A stretch of 64,000 bases of DNA from Dietzia natronolimnaea (lineage in GTDB: Bacteria; Actinomycetota; Actinomycetes; Mycobacteriales; Mycobacteriaceae). The position numbers and the translations under genes are program-made. Below, one piece after another: positions 55,332 through 64,000 of this stretch. The stretch spans positions 62,001-126,000 of the forward strand of contig NZ_NTGA01000001.1 of assembly GCF_002289575.1 (NCBI RefSeq), read 5' to 3'. Positions within the stretch are counted from its first letter, which is position 1, and every line of letters begins with the position of its first letter. The notes under the pieces are model-generated. The model was not told where the DNA came from. It was given only the letters and a program-made list of their open reading frames with translations, and ran no database searches.

Positions 55332-55361
55332 TCGGTCGGGCTTGACTGACGACCGGCGTGG

Positions 55362-56759
55362 TCAGCGGGTGTCGACCGCGTTCTCGGCGGCCTCGGCCCA
55401 CTCCCTCCACTGCATAGCCTGCGCGCGGGCCTTCTCCGCATCCTTGGACCTGCCCGCGGCCTCGGCCTTCGCCGCCTGCTCCTCGAAATCGTCCACGCGC
55501 ACCCAGAACTGGGCGGCGCGGGCCTTGGCCTCGGGGTCGGTCCGTCGCCACTCCGCGTCCGCCGCATCGGACACGGACTTCTCCAGGGCCCGGATCCGTC
55601 CCTCGAGGTCTCCCATCCGCTCCCGGGGGACCTTGCCGATCTCCTCCCAGCGGGTCTGGAGCTCCCGCAGGGCCGTGCGCGCTGCGGTGAGGTCCTTCTG
55701 AGGGTCGATCCGGCCCGCATAGGCGGCGAGCAGCGCCTCCTTCGCGTCCGCGTTGCCCGCGAACTCGGCGTCCCTCTCGGCGGCCGCGGCGTGGCGGGCG
55801 TCGAAGAACGTGTCCTGGGCAGCCTTGAACCGCTTCCACAGCGCGTCATCGGCCTCGCGCGGGGCGCGGCCGGCGGCCTTCCACTCGTCCATGAGCCGTC
55901 TGAAGGCGGTCGCCGTGTCGTTCCAGTCGGTCGAGCCCGAGATCGCCTCGGCGCGCTCGACCAGCTCCTCCTTGACCCGCTTCACCGATGCCCGAGTGCG
56001 GTCGAGTTCCGCGAAGTGCGAACCCCGGCGTCGATTGAACGCCTCGCGCGCCTTGGAGAAGCGCTTCCACAGGGCGTCGTCGGTCTTGCGATCGATACCA
56101 CGAATGGTCTTCCACTCGTCGAGGATCTCCCGTAGGCGATCGCCGGCGGCCTTCCACTGGGTGGACGCCTCCCCGATCTCCTCGGCCTCGACGGCCAGCG
56201 CCTCTTTGCGTGCGATCGAGGTCGCGCGCTCCTCGTCCTTGCGGTGGCGCGCCTCGGCCTCCACGTCGCCGGACCGTTCGATCACTGTCGCGAGCCGGGC
56301 CGCGAGGGAGTCGAGATCGCCCACCGCGGCCGCGGTGGGGAGCTGTTCGGCGAGCGTTTCGGCGGACGCGCGCGTCTTGCGTGCGTCCTGCGGGTGAGAC
56401 TCGAGACGGGCCTCGAGGAGCGTGACCTCGGCTACTAGGGCGTCGTACCTGAGGCCGAAATGTGCCAGACCCTCTTCGGGAGCTCCGGCCTGCCAGGATC
56501 CCACCTGCCGCTCGCCATCGGAGGTCCTCACGAACACCGCGCCGGAGTCGTCGACCCGTCCCCACTCGGATGGATCCGACGCCCGGATGATCCTCGTGTC
56601 GGGGGTCGCCGACGCCCTCGGGGCAGCTTTGCGGGCGAGGGCGGCGGGGGAGGGCGCACCGGGACGTGGGCCCGGCGTCGGCGTGCGGCCCGGGTTGGGG
56701 GTCGGTGCGGCCGTTCCGGGGTTCGCCACGCCAGGGCTGGTCGGTGACTGGTCGCTCAT
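55362..56759 (-). CDS. DUF349 domain protein
   Basis: A 465-residue protein with a disordered Pro/Gly/Thr N-terminus (about 1-40), then a coiled-coil, charged helical body. DUF349 repeats are seen as W-K-x2-x-x2 ... [15 protein letters not shown] modules: [20 protein letters not shown] (about 225), [20 protein letters not shown] (about 300) and degenerate copies after that. The homologue Rv2731 lies in the same place; function unknown, possibly RNA or ribosome related in other bacteria. ATG 56759 follows GAGGACCAG. Confidence 0.82.
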   Translation of the reverse strand: MSDQSPTSPGVANPGTAAPTPNPGRTPTPGPRPGAPSPAALARKAAPRASATPDTRIIRASDPSEWGRVDDSGAVFVRTSDGERQVGSWQAGAPEEGLAHFGLRYDALVAEVTLLEARLESHPQDARKTRASAETLAEQLPTAAAVGDLDSLAARLATVIERSGDVEAEARHRKDEERATSIARKEALAVEAEEIGEASTQWKAAGDRLREILDEWKTIRGIDRKTDDALWKRFSKAREAFNRRRGSHFAELDRTRASVKRVKEELVERAEAISGSTDWNDTATAFRRLMDEWKAAGRAPREADDALWKRFKAAQDTFFDARHAAAAERDAEFAGNADAKEALLAAYAGRIDPQKDLTAARTALRELQTRWEEIGKVPRERMGDLEGRIRALEKSVSDAADAEWRRTDPEAKARAAQFWVRVDDFEEQAAKAEAAGRSKDAEKARAQAMQWREWAEAAENAVDTR

Positions 56760-56941
56760 CTGGTCCTCATCTCGTCCCGCCGCGTGACACGGCACCATCG
56801 CCGGAAAATCCCACCGGTCGTCGCCTCGCCGGCCCTGTGAGGGGATGGCATCCCCCTAGTGTGTACCAAGCTCCGCCCGGGCGCCGGGGTATCTTCCGCG
56901 AGTCCGGCAGAGTCCTGGGTCCGGGCTCCGGTGGTGGTCAG

Positions 56942-56947
56942 TAAGGT
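56942..56947 (+). promoter_or_regulatory. -10 element upstream of the gene at 56955
   Basis: TAAGGT, 7 bases before GTG 56955; leaderless start predicted. It would drive the unknown gene together with miaA. Confidence 0.5.
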
Positions 56948-56954
56948 TCTCGGT

Positions 56955-57623
56955 GTGAGCACCTCTGTCGTAGTGGTACCCGGAGCGCCGGTCCTGGTGC
57001 CCGAGCTGTCAGGGGGAGCGGCCGCGGAGTCGGCCGAGCAGGTCGACGCGGTGGTGGCGATGCTCCGGGCTGCCGGGAGCGGCGTCGACAGTGTGCTGGT
57101 GTGGGGAGCGGATACCGCGGGCCGCACGATCGGTGACGTGAGTTCGTCCCTGGCGCGATGGGGTGCGGCGGCGCCGGTCGGGCGCCCCGGGGCACCGGAG
57201 GCCGATCATGAGGAGGTCCCCGACGCCGCGCTGATCGCCTGGTGGCTGCTCGACCGCGCCGGGATCGACCTGCCCCGGTCCTTCGTGGCAGTCACCGGTG
57301 CCGGGCGACTGCCACGGTGCGCGAGCCCGAGCACCCTCGTCGTCGTCGTGGCCGACGGCCCCGCCTCACTCTCCCCCCGCGCGCCCGTCCCCGAGGACCC
57401 GCGCGGCGTCGCCCTCGACGCCGACCTGACCGGGTGGCTACGGAACGGCGGCCCGCTCCCGGATCCCGGGGAGGCGGTGGCGCAGGCAGTGGGGTGGTGG
57501 AGCAGGCCGGCGTGGCTCGAGCTCTCCGGGCTGGTCGGGGAACGGGCGGCGGTGGAGTCGATCTCGTGGGCCCCCTTCGGGGTGGGATACCACGGTGCTC
57601 GATGGTCGGGGGACCACGAGTGA
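56955..57623 (+). CDS. Conserved protein of unknown function upstream of miaA
   Basis: A 222-residue, Ala/Val/Gly-rich alpha/beta protein in the position of Rv2728c. Blocks with a beta-strand-turn look are [17 protein letters not shown] at the start, [30 protein letters not shown] and [14 protein letters not shown]. The arrangement resembles class III extradiol-dioxygenase-like (MEMO/LigB) folds, but I cannot assign metal ligands, so no function is claimed. Its stop overlaps the miaA GTG by four bases, suggesting co-production with the tRNA modifier. Confidence 0.72.
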   Translation: MSTSVVVVPGAPVLVPELSGGAAAESAEQVDAVVAMLRAAGSGVDSVLVWGADTAGRTIGDVSSSLARWGAAAPVGRPGAPEADHEEVPDAALIAWWLLDRAGIDLPRSFVAVTGAGRLPRCASPSTLVVVVADGPASLSPRAPVPEDPRGVALDADLTGWLRNGGPLPDPGEAVAQAVGWWSRPAWLELSGLVGERAAVESISWAPFGVGYHGARWSGDHE

Positions 57624-58582
57624 GCGGCCCAGTGCCGATCGCCGTGGTGGGGCCGACCGGGACCGGGAAGTCCGAGCTCGCCCTCGATCTTGCGGAGCGG
57701 CTGGGCGGGGAGGTGATCAACTGCGATGCCATGCAGCAGTACCGGGGCATGGACATCGGCACGGCCAAGCTCCCGCTGGCCCTGCGGCGCGGCATCCCAC
57801 ACCACAGGCTCGACGTGCTCGACGTGACACAGACCGCGAGCGTCGCCGACTTCCGTCGCGAGGCCGAACGCGAGGTCGCCGAGATCCGGCGACGCGGGCG
57901 AGTGCCGATCCTGTGCGGGGGGTCGATGATGTACATCCAGGCACTGGTCGACGACTGGGCCATCCCGGACACCGACCCGCAGGTCCGGGCGTCTTACGAA
58001 AGGCGCCTCGAGGAGATCGGGGTACAGGCGTTGCACGCCGAGCTCGCCCGCGTGGACCCCGAGGCCGCGCAGACCATCCTGCCCACCGATCCCCGCCGGA
58101 CGGTGCGGGCACTGGAGGTGATCGAACTGACCGGGAAGCCGTTCTCCGCCTCCAGGCCGACGATCGGTGACCCCCGCTGGGGTACACGCCTGCTGGGCCT
58201 GCGCTGCGGGCTCGCAGAACTCGATGAACGGCTGGAGGCGCGTACCGGGCGGATGTTCGATGACGGACTGGTCGCGGAGGTGCGGGGGCTCGTCGGACTA
58301 GGACTGCTCGAGGGCGTGACGGCCCGTCGGGCGATCGGGTATGCGCAGGTACTCGACGAGATGGACGATGACCTGGCGATCGACGAGGGGGCAATGGCCC
58401 GTGCCCGCGAACGCACGGTGGTCGGAACCCGCCGGTACGTCCGCAGGCAGCGCTCCTGGTTCGGGCGTGATCACCGCATCAGGTGGATCGATACCGACAC
58501 CCGCCCGGTCGGCGGGGCGCCCGCCGGTGGCCGGACGCCCCTGGACGTCGCGCTCGAGATTCTGGACGGGGTACAGCGGTGA
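57620..58582 (+). CDS. miaA: tRNA dimethylallyltransferase
   Basis: Transfers the dimethylallyl group to A37 of tRNAs reading U-starting codons; the product is the substrate of MiaB. The 320 residues start with the P-loop [17 protein letters not shown] (Walker A about 11-18), followed by [42 protein letters not shown] and [11 protein letters not shown] near the end. It overlaps the upstream gene and its stop overlaps the IclR GTG by four bases. Dimethylallyl diphosphate comes from the MEP pathway that includes dxr and ispG. Confidence 0.96.
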   Translation: MSGPVPIAVVGPTGTGKSELALDLAERLGGEVINCDAMQQYRGMDIGTAKLPLALRRGIPHHRLDVLDVTQTASVADFRREAEREVAEIRRRGRVPILCGGSMMYIQALVDDWAIPDTDPQVRASYERRLEEIGVQALHAELARVDPEAAQTILPTDPRRTVRALEVIELTGKPFSASRPTIGDPRWGTRLLGLRCGLAELDERLEARTGRMFDDGLVAEVRGLVGLGLLEGVTARRAIGYAQVLDEMDDDLAIDEGAMARARERTVVGTRRYVRRQRSWFGRDHRIRWIDTDTRPVGGAPAGGRTPLDVALEILDGVQR

Positions 58583-59325
58583 GCTCCTCGAACGGTAATC
58601 GGGGCCGCGTCCAGTCGGTGGACCGGGCGTTCGCCCTGCTCGAGTCGCTGGCCCGCCGAGGCGGTCGCGCCTCTCTCGGCGAGTTGTGCGCCGATACCGG
58701 CCTGGCCGCGGCGACCGTCCACCGACTCTGCGGGACCCTCGCCGAGACGGGTCACCTCCGTCGGGACACGCGCCGCGACTATCTCCTCGGCCCCCGGCTA
58801 CAGCGGATCGGTGAGGTGGCGGGACGGGCGACGTGGTCGTGGGCGACACCGGTCCTCGAGGCCGTGGTCGAGGGGACCGGCGAGACCGCCAACCTCGCCG
58901 TTCGCGACGGGGACGGCGTGGTGTATCTCGCCCAGGTCCCGTCACCGCATTCGATGCGGATGTTCACCGAGGTGGGACGCCGGGTACACGTGCACTGCAC
59001 GGCGGTAGGCAAGGCGTTGGCCGCCCTGGACCACGACGACGAGGTCCGCGCGATGCTGGCCAGGACCGGTATGCCCGGGTACACGGACTCCACGATCGTC
59101 GAGCCGGACACGCTGATCCAGGAACTCGAGCGCATCCGCCGCGTGGGATTCGCCACCGACGAGTCGGAACAGGAAGAGGGGGTCCGCTGCGTCGCGATCA
59201 CGGTGGGGGCGGGGGCCGCCGCGGTCGCCGTGTCCGCGTCGGGTCCCGAGGCGAGGTTCACCGAGGAGCGTCGCGACGCCGCGGTGGACGTCCTGAGGGC
59301 CGCTGTGGCCCATCTGCACCCCTGA
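58579..59325 (+). CDS. IclR family transcriptional regulator
   Basis: A 248-residue regulator: winged helix-turn-helix at about residues 10-70 ([39 protein letters not shown]) and a C-terminal effector-binding domain (about 80-248) with [20 protein letters not shown] and [15 protein letters not shown]. The gene is joined to miaA by a 4-base overlap, but functionally it is more likely tied to the convergent malate synthase gene next to it. IclR relatives (E. coli IclR, C. glutamicum RamB partners) control glyoxylate-bypass genes; the target here is inference. Confidence 0.88.
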   Translation: MSSSNGNRGRVQSVDRAFALLESLARRGGRASLGELCADTGLAAATVHRLCGTLAETGHLRRDTRRDYLLGPRLQRIGEVAGRATWSWATPVLEAVVEGTGETANLAVRDGDGVVYLAQVPSPHSMRMFTEVGRRVHVHCTAVGKALAALDHDDEVRAMLARTGMPGYTDSTIVEPDTLIQELERIRRVGFATDESEQEEGVRCVAITVGAGAAAVAVSASGPEARFTEERRDAAVDVLRAAVAHLHP

Positions 59326-59369
59326 TCGGCCGGCCGGACCGCCTGATCGGCCGGACAGACCGACCGCCT

Positions 59370-59409
59370 GCGGGACCCGCTATCCGGGGGTGCGGACAGC
59401 GGGTCCCGC
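59370..59409. terminator. Bidirectional terminator, IclR gene / glcB
   Basis: GCGGGACCCGCT (59370-59381) and its exact complement (59398-59409) with a 16-base loop, between the two convergent genes. Confidence 0.8.
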
Positions 59410-59430
59410 GGGGTGCGTGGTCGGAACCGA

Positions 59431-61611
59431 TTACAGCCCGTTGGCCGCCTTGAACTCGCGACGGCGGCGATGCAGGATCGGCTCGGTGTACCCCGACGGC
59501 TGGCGGGTTCCCTCGAGGATGAGTTCGCGGGCCGCCTGCCACGCGATCGAGGACTCGACGTCCGGTGCCATGTTCCGGTACGCCTCGTCACCGGCGTTCT
59601 GCCCGTCGACGATCTCCGCCATCCGTCGGAGCGAGTCCTCGACGTCGTCGGCCGTGATGACGTCATGGCGGATCCAGTTGGCCAGCATCTGCGAGGAGAT
59701 CCGCAGGGTGGCGCGGTCCTCCATGAGGTTGACGTCGTGGATGTCCGGGACCTTGGAGACACCGATTCCCTGCTCGACCCACCGGACCACGTACCCGAGG
59801 ATGGTCTGGCACGAGTTGTCGACCTCCTCCTTCTTCTCGGCGTCCGACCAGTCGGTGTCCGGTGCGAGCGGCACGGTGAGGATGTCGTCGACACTCGCGC
59901 GGGCGCCGCCGGCGAGCAGTTCCTCCTGGCGGGTCATCACGTTGACCCGGTGGTAGTGGGTGGCGTGCAGCGTGGCGCCGGTCGGGGAGGGGACCCATGC
60001 GGTGTTCGCGCCGGCGCGGGGCTGTCCGATCTTCTCGGCGAGCATCTCCGCCATGAGGTCGGTCTTGGCCCACATGCCCTTGCCGATCTGCGCTCGGCCG
60101 CGGAGTCCGCACGCGAGACCGGTGTCGACGTTGAAGTCCTCGTAGGCGGTCATCCACCGGGCGGACTTCATCTCACCCTTGCGGATCATCGGCCCGGCCT
60201 CCATGGAGGTGTGGATCTCGTCGCCCGTCCGGTCGAGGAACCCGGTGTTGATAAAGACGACGCGTTCCGTCGCCTCGGCGATGCAGGCCGCGAGATTGAC
60301 CGAGGTGCGGCGCTCCTCGTCCATGATCCCCACCTTGAGGGTGTTCGCCGGCAGGCCGAGGAGCTGCTCGACCCTGCTGAACAGCTCGGTGGTGAACGCG
60401 ACCTCCTCGGGCCCGTGCTGCTTGGGCTTGACGATGTAGATCGAACCGTGCCGGCTGTTGCCGCGCTCATTGCCCTCGGCGATACCGTGCATCCCCGCCA
60501 GCGAGGTGATCACAGCGTCCAGGATCCCCTCCGGGAGCTCATCGCCGTTCGCGTCGAGAACCGCCGGGTTGGTCATCAGGTGGCCGACGTTGCGCACGAA
60601 GAGCATGGAGCGGCCGTGGAGCCGGACCTCGCCCGCGCCGTCGGGAGCGGTGAAGACCCGGTCGTCGTTCAGGACGCGGGTGAAGGTCTTGTCGCCCTTC
60701 GTGATCTCCTCAGACAGGTCACCCTTCATGAGACCCAACCAGTTGCGGTACCCCTGGGTCTTGTCCCGGGCGTCGACGGCGGCGACGGAGTCCTCGAAGT
60801 CCATGATGGTGGAGACGGCGGACTCCAGGACGACGTCCTTGACGCCCGCGGCGTCCGTGGAACCGATCGGGGAGTCCGGATCGATCTGGATCTCGATGTG
60901 CAGCCCGTTGTTGCAGAGCAGGACGGACGACGGGGAGGAGGCCTGGCCGAGGTACCCCACGAACTTCTCCGGAGCCTTCAGGCCGGTGGTCGATCCGTCG
61001 GCCACGGTCACCTGGAGACTGCCGTCGACGACGGCGTACCCGGTGGACCCCACATGGCTGCCCGACGCCAACGGAGCGGCGTCGTCGAGGAATCCGCGGG
61101 CCCAGGCGATGACCTTGTCGCCGCGGACCTTGTTGTACGACGAGCCCTGCTCCGCCCCGTCCGACTCCGGGATCGCGTCGGTCCCGTAGAGCGCGTCGTA
61201 GAGCGATCCCCACCGGGCGTTGCCGGCGTTGATCGCGAAGCGGGCGTTCATGACCGGGACGACGAGCTGCGGTCCGGCGACGGTCGCGATCTCCGCGTCG
61301 ACGTTCTCCGTGGTGACGGAGACGGAATCCGGCTCGGGCACCAGGTATCCGATGTCCCGCAGGAACTGCGTGTAGGCGCCCTGGTCGATCGGAGCCGGGT
61401 TCTCGTGATGCCAGGCGTCGATCTTGGACTGCAACGCGTCGCGGGTCTCGAGCAGTTCACGGTTGCGGGGGGCCAGATCCGTGAAGATCTCGGAGACACC
61501 CGCCCAGAACGCGTCGGGATCGACCCCGGTGCCGGGGATCGCCTCGGTGTTGACGAAGTCGTAGAGGACCTCGTCGACCTGGATACCGCCGACTGTGATG
61601 CGTTCGGACAT
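59431..61611 (-). CDS. glcB: Malate synthase G
   Basis: Condenses glyoxylate with acetyl-CoA to malate in the glyoxylate shunt. The 726-residue single-chain G-form matches mycobacterial GlcB (about 741). Recognised from the N-terminal [43 protein letters not shown], the catalytic-region [18 protein letters not shown] and the C-terminal THYHRVNVM and [14 protein letters not shown] blocks. The ATG at 61611 follows GAGGAGAGC. A minus-strand TAGAGT (61650-61655) is the likely -10. Its position between miaA and dapF differs from M. tuberculosis, where glcB is elsewhere. Confidence 0.97.
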   Translation of the reverse strand: MSERITVGGIQVDEVLYDFVNTEAIPGTGVDPDAFWAGVSEIFTDLAPRNRELLETRDALQSKIDAWHHENPAPIDQGAYTQFLRDIGYLVPEPDSVSVTTENVDAEIATVAGPQLVVPVMNARFAINAGNARWGSLYDALYGTDAIPESDGAEQGSSYNKVRGDKVIAWARGFLDDAAPLASGSHVGSTGYAVVDGSLQVTVADGSTTGLKAPEKFVGYLGQASSPSSVLLCNNGLHIEIQIDPDSPIGSTDAAGVKDVVLESAVSTIMDFEDSVAAVDARDKTQGYRNWLGLMKGDLSEEITKGDKTFTRVLNDDRVFTAPDGAGEVRLHGRSMLFVRNVGHLMTNPAVLDANGDELPEGILDAVITSLAGMHGIAEGNERGNSRHGSIYIVKPKQHGPEEVAFTTELFSRVEQLLGLPANTLKVGIMDEERRTSVNLAACIAEATERVVFINTGFLDRTGDEIHTSMEAGPMIRKGEMKSARWMTAYEDFNVDTGLACGLRGRAQIGKGMWAKTDLMAEMLAEKIGQPRAGANTAWVPSPTGATLHATHYHRVNVMTRQEELLAGGARASVDDILTVPLAPDTDWSDAEKKEEVDNSCQTILGYVVRWVEQGIGVSKVPDIHDVNLMEDRATLRISSQMLANWIRHDVITADDVEDSLRRMAEIVDGQNAGDEAYRNMAPDVESSIAWQAARELILEGTRQPSGYTEPILHRRRREFKAANGL

Positions 61612-61649
61612 CGATGCTCTCCTCACATAGGGACCGTTCCTCCTCGTCG

Positions 61650-61655
61650 ACTCTA
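61650..61655 (-). promoter_or_regulatory. Putative -10 of glcB
   Basis: TAGAGT on the minus strand, predicting a transcription start near 61643 and a leader of about 32 bases carrying GAGGAG. Confidence 0.5.
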
Positions 61656-61717
61656 GTGCTCGCACGCCCTGTGATCATCCGGCTTTTCCGCAGGGTGGAA
61701 CGGGGTGGCGGGGTCGC

Positions 61718-61723
61718 TAGACT
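61718..61723 (+). promoter_or_regulatory. -10 element immediately upstream of dapF
   Basis: TAGACT, 8 bases before the ATG at 61732; leaderless or nearly leaderless start predicted. Confidence 0.5.
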
Positions 61724-61731
61724 CGGGAGCC

Positions 61732-62616
61732 ATGACCTCCACGCCCGTGACCGAATCGCCCGAGGGCCTGATGTTCCTCAAGGGTCACGGAACTCTCAAC
61801 GACTTCGTGATCCTGCCCGATGACCGCGCGGACGTGGAACTCCACGACGACCTGGTGAGGGCGCTGTGCGACAGGCGGGGCGGGATCGGCGCGGACGGCG
61901 TACTCCGGATCGCCACGGCCGGTGCCCTGGTCGACCGGGGTGTCCTTGCCGCGCTGCCGGACGGCGTCGGTGCCGCGGACTGGTTCATGGACTACCGGAA
62001 TGCGGACGGGTCGATCGCCGAGATGTGCGGCAACGGGGTGAGGGTGTTCGCCCACGCCCTCGTCTCGACCGGCCGTGCCGGGGTCGGCCGGATCGCCGTC
62101 GGGACCCGCTCCGGTCCTCGACCCGCCGACATCCTTCACCACGACGGCACCCACGCCGTGGTCCGTGTCGACATGGGTGAGCCCGTACTCCTCGGGGTCT
62201 CCTCGGCGGAACTCTCCGGACGCGTGTACGCGGGCCTCGCGGTGGACATGGGCAACCCCCACCTCGCGTGCGTGGTCCCGGGGTTGGGGCCAGCGGAGTT
62301 GCGCGACCTGCCGGTGCACGAGGCGCCGGTGTACGACACCGGGTTCTTCAGCGAGGGTGTCAACGTGGAGATCGCCACCCCGCTGGTGGACGGACGGGTC
62401 TTCATGCGCGTCCACGAGCGAGGATCGGGGGAGACGATGTCCTGCGGCACCGGCATCGTCGCCACCGCCGTCGCGGCTCTGGCCGACGCAGGAGAGGCCA
62501 CGGGCGAGGTCCTGGTGTCCGTGCCGGGGGGCGAGGTCGGGGTGGCCCTGACTGATTCCGGTTCCACTCTCACCGGACCGTCCGAGCTCGTCGCGCACGG
62601 GTGGTACACGCATTGA
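61732..62616 (+). CDS. dapF: Diaminopimelate epimerase
   Basis: Interconverts LL- and meso-diaminopimelate using two cysteines, supplying meso-DAP for peptidoglycan and lysine. The 294 residues show the pair Cys99 (MCGNGVRVFA) and Cys238 (SCGTGIVATA), plus the substrate-binding KGHGTLNDFVIL at the N-terminus and VDMGNPHLACVV in the middle. With dapA and dapB, three of the DAP-pathway genes are in this window though in separate units. hflX follows after 56 bases. Confidence 0.96.
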   Translation: MTSTPVTESPEGLMFLKGHGTLNDFVILPDDRADVELHDDLVRALCDRRGGIGADGVLRIATAGALVDRGVLAALPDGVGAADWFMDYRNADGSIAEMCGNGVRVFAHALVSTGRAGVGRIAVGTRSGPRPADILHHDGTHAVVRVDMGEPVLLGVSSAELSGRVYAGLAVDMGNPHLACVVPGLGPAELRDLPVHEAPVYDTGFFSEGVNVEIATPLVDGRVFMRVHERGSGETMSCGTGIVATAVAALADAGEATGEVLVSVPGGEVGVALTDSGSTLTGPSELVAHGWYTH

Positions 62617-62672
62617 CGCCCGGCTCCACTCGCGGAGGCGTCGTGACCGTTTCTGTGAGATGATGCAGGTGA

Positions 62673-64000
62673 ATGACTATCGATGACGCCGCCCCTGACC
62701 GGGCTACACGAGACCATGACCCTTCGGTCGGAGACTTCCAGCTCGAGGAGCGCTCGTCGCTGCGCCGAGTCGTCGGTCTGTCGACCGAGCTCCAGGATGT
62801 CAACGACGCCGAGTACCGCAAGCTCCGTCTGGAGCGCGTCGTCCTGGTCGGGGTCTGGACCGAAGGCACGTCAGCGCAGGCCGAGGCCGCCATGGCCGAG
62901 CTGGCCCAGCTCGCCGAGACCGCGGGCTCCGAGGTCTGCGATGCGCTGATCCAGCGCCGCGACAAGCCGGACCCCGCCACCTACATCGGTTCCGGTAAGG
63001 CCAAGACCCTCAAGGATGTCATCGTCGCGACGGGCGCGGACACGGTGATCTGCGACGGTGAACTGACACCCGGTCAGCTCATCGCCCTCGAGAAGGTGGT
63101 CAACGTCAAGGTGATCGACCGCACCGCCTTGATCCTCGACATCTTCGCCCAGCATGCGACCAGTCGTGAGGGCAAGGCCCAGGTCTCTCTCGCGCAGATG
63201 GAGTACATGCTCCCGCGGCTGCGCGGCTGGGGCGAGGCGCTCTCCCGGCAGGCCGGCGGCAGGGCGGGGAGCAACGGTGGCGTCGGGCTCCGTGGTCCCG
63301 GTGAGACGAAGATCGAGACCGACCGCCGTCGGATCAGGGAGCGCACCGCCAGACTCCGCCGGGAGATCAAGGGGATGAAGCAGGCCCGCGACACCAAGCG
63401 GCACCGACGACGCGCCACCCCGGTCCCGTCGATCGCCATCGCCGGGTACACCAACGCCGGCAAGTCGAGTCTGCTCAACCGACTGACCGGCGCGGGAGTA
63501 CTGGTCCAGAACGCGCTGTTCGCGACCCTGGACCCGACGACTCGGCGCGCCGAGCTCCCCGATGGGCGTGTGGTGGTCTTCACCGACACCGTCGGATTCG
63601 TCCGACACCTCCCTACCCAGCTCGTCGAGGCGTTCCGGTCGACGTTGGAAGAGGTCGTTGATTCCGAGCTCCTCCTGCACGTGGTGGACGGATCGGACAC
63701 CTTCCCGTTACGCCAGATCGAGGCTGTCCGGACAGTCATCAACGACGTCGTGGAGGAGCAGCACGCCCAGAGACCGCGCGAACTGGTGGTGATCAACAAG
63801 ATCGATGCGGCCGACCCCGTCGTCCTTACGGAATTGCACCACGCGCTACCGGACGCGGTGTTCGTGTCGGCGGCGACGGGCCAGGGTTTCGATGAACTCC
63901 TCGAGCGGATCATGGAGGTGGTCGCCTCGGGGGACACCCGGGTCACGCTCGAGATCCCCTTCACGAGGGGCGACGTGGTCGCCCGTGTCCACGCGGAGGG
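62673..64000 (+). CDS. hflX: GTPase HflX (3' end outside window)
   Basis: Ribosome-associated GTPase that splits stalled or stress-hibernating 70S ribosomes. About 442 codons are present and the frame is still open at base 64000, so the protein is truncated only by the window. The N-terminal HflX domain (about 25-190: GSGKAKTLKDV, TGADTVICDGELTPGQ, DIFAQHATSREGKAQV) is followed by the G domain with Walker A GYTNAGKSSLLNRL (about 262), switch FTDTVGFVRHLP and NKID. ATG 62673 directly follows an in-frame TGA, so it is the first possible ATG. The order miaA-dapF-hflX-lexA is usual in mycobacteria. Confidence 0.95.
   Translation, partial: MTIDDAAPDRATRDHDPSVGDFQLEERSSLRRVVGLSTELQDVNDAEYRKLRLERVVLVGVWTEGTSAQAEAAMAELAQLAETAGSEVCDALIQRRDKPDPATYIGSGKAKTLKDVIVATGADTVICDGELTPGQLIALEKVVNVKVIDRTALILDIFAQHATSREGKAQVSLAQMEYMLPRLRGWGEALSRQAGGRAGSNGGVGLRGPGETKIETDRRRIRERTARLRREIKGMKQARDTKRHRRRATPVPSIAIAGYTNAGKSSLLNRLTGAGVLVQNALFATLDPTTRRAELPDGRVVVFTDTVGFVRHLPTQLVEAFRSTLEEVVDSELLLHVVDGSDTFPLRQIEAVRTVINDVVEEQHAQRPRELVVINKIDAADPVVLTELHHALPDAVFVSAATGQGFDELLERIMEVVASGDTRVTLEIPFTRGDVVARVHAE

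Noticed and set aside
59413-61656. A 747-codon plus-strand open frame opposite glcB
   Set aside because: Mirror of malate synthase codons; rich in Val/Asp/Gly/Arg with no family features.
62683-62949. An 88-codon frame at the start of hflX
   Set aside because: It is an out-of-frame Ser/Arg-rich shadow; the HflX frame begins at ATG 62673 and runs off the window.

Overview
The window is about 64 kb of GC-rich chromosomal DNA from an actinobacterium of the order Mycobacteriales. The gene order closely follows the Mycobacterium tuberculosis core chromosome between the rpsB-tsf-pyrH-frr block and the recA-miaB-miaA-dapF-hflX block (mtr, mqo, cysG, proS, nusA-infB, pptH-pptT, pnp, thyX-dapA-rnj, ftsK, clgR-pspA and so on). 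The recA gene lacks the M. tuberculosis intein and many mycobacterial interstitial genes are missing, so this is a smaller relative. Dietzia is my best guess at genus, at low confidence. I saw no tRNA or rRNA gene, insertion sequence, prophage or CRISPR array. Essentially everything is housekeeping.

Layout. 1-1355: the 3' part of xerC convergent with an M23 peptidase, with a short degenerate tandem repeat between them. 1356-8292: the rpsB, tsf, pyrH, frr, cdsA, rlmN translation and lipid block, with two small membrane proteins on the minus strand. 8442-13909: isoprenoid genes dxr and ispG, the Rip1-type site-2 protease, a DUF4081 GNAT protein and methionine aminopeptidase. 13945-22880: redox and respiratory genes (mycothione reductase, malate:quinone oxidoreductase), siroheme synthase, YaaA, proS and two DUF4439-type genes. 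22989-34833: the rimP-nusA-ylxR-infB-rbfA-nrnA-dinF-pptH-pptT-truB-ribF-rpsO series, mostly joined by 4-base stop/start overlaps. 35171-48071: pnp, an M16 protease, dapB, a small membrane protein, a flavodoxin-like reductase, thyX, dapA, rnj, a TIGR03085 protein and ftsK. 48083-53099: YciI, pgsA, cinA, clgR, pspA, DUF3046, recA and recX. 53114-64000: miaB, a membrane protein, a DUF349 protein, an uncharacterised gene, miaA, an IclR regulator, malate synthase G, dapF and the 5' part of hflX.

Functional themes. Ribosome assembly, initiation and RNA turnover are represented by rpsB, tsf, frr, rimP, nusA, infB, rbfA, rpsO, pnp, rnj and nrnA. The lysine/diaminopimelate pathway is spread over dapA, dapB and dapF. 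The MEP isoprenoid pathway supplies dxr and ispG. Envelope stress functions are rip, clgR and pspA. DNA repair is represented by recA-recX under a LexA-type box. CoA-derived cofactor loading is represented by the opposed pair pptT and pptH.

Points that reward a second look: repeated evidence for leaderless transcripts (a TANNNT element 6-8 bases before many start codons); a probable frameshift at the end of cinA, whose reading frame runs 200 bases into clgR; long perfect hairpins between rpsB and tsf, between tsf and pyrH, and after pnp; a recent 54-base tandem duplication inside infB; and a local IclR regulator plus malate synthase pair placed between miaA and dapF. I did not find a convincing previously undescribed multi-gene system, and I do not claim one.
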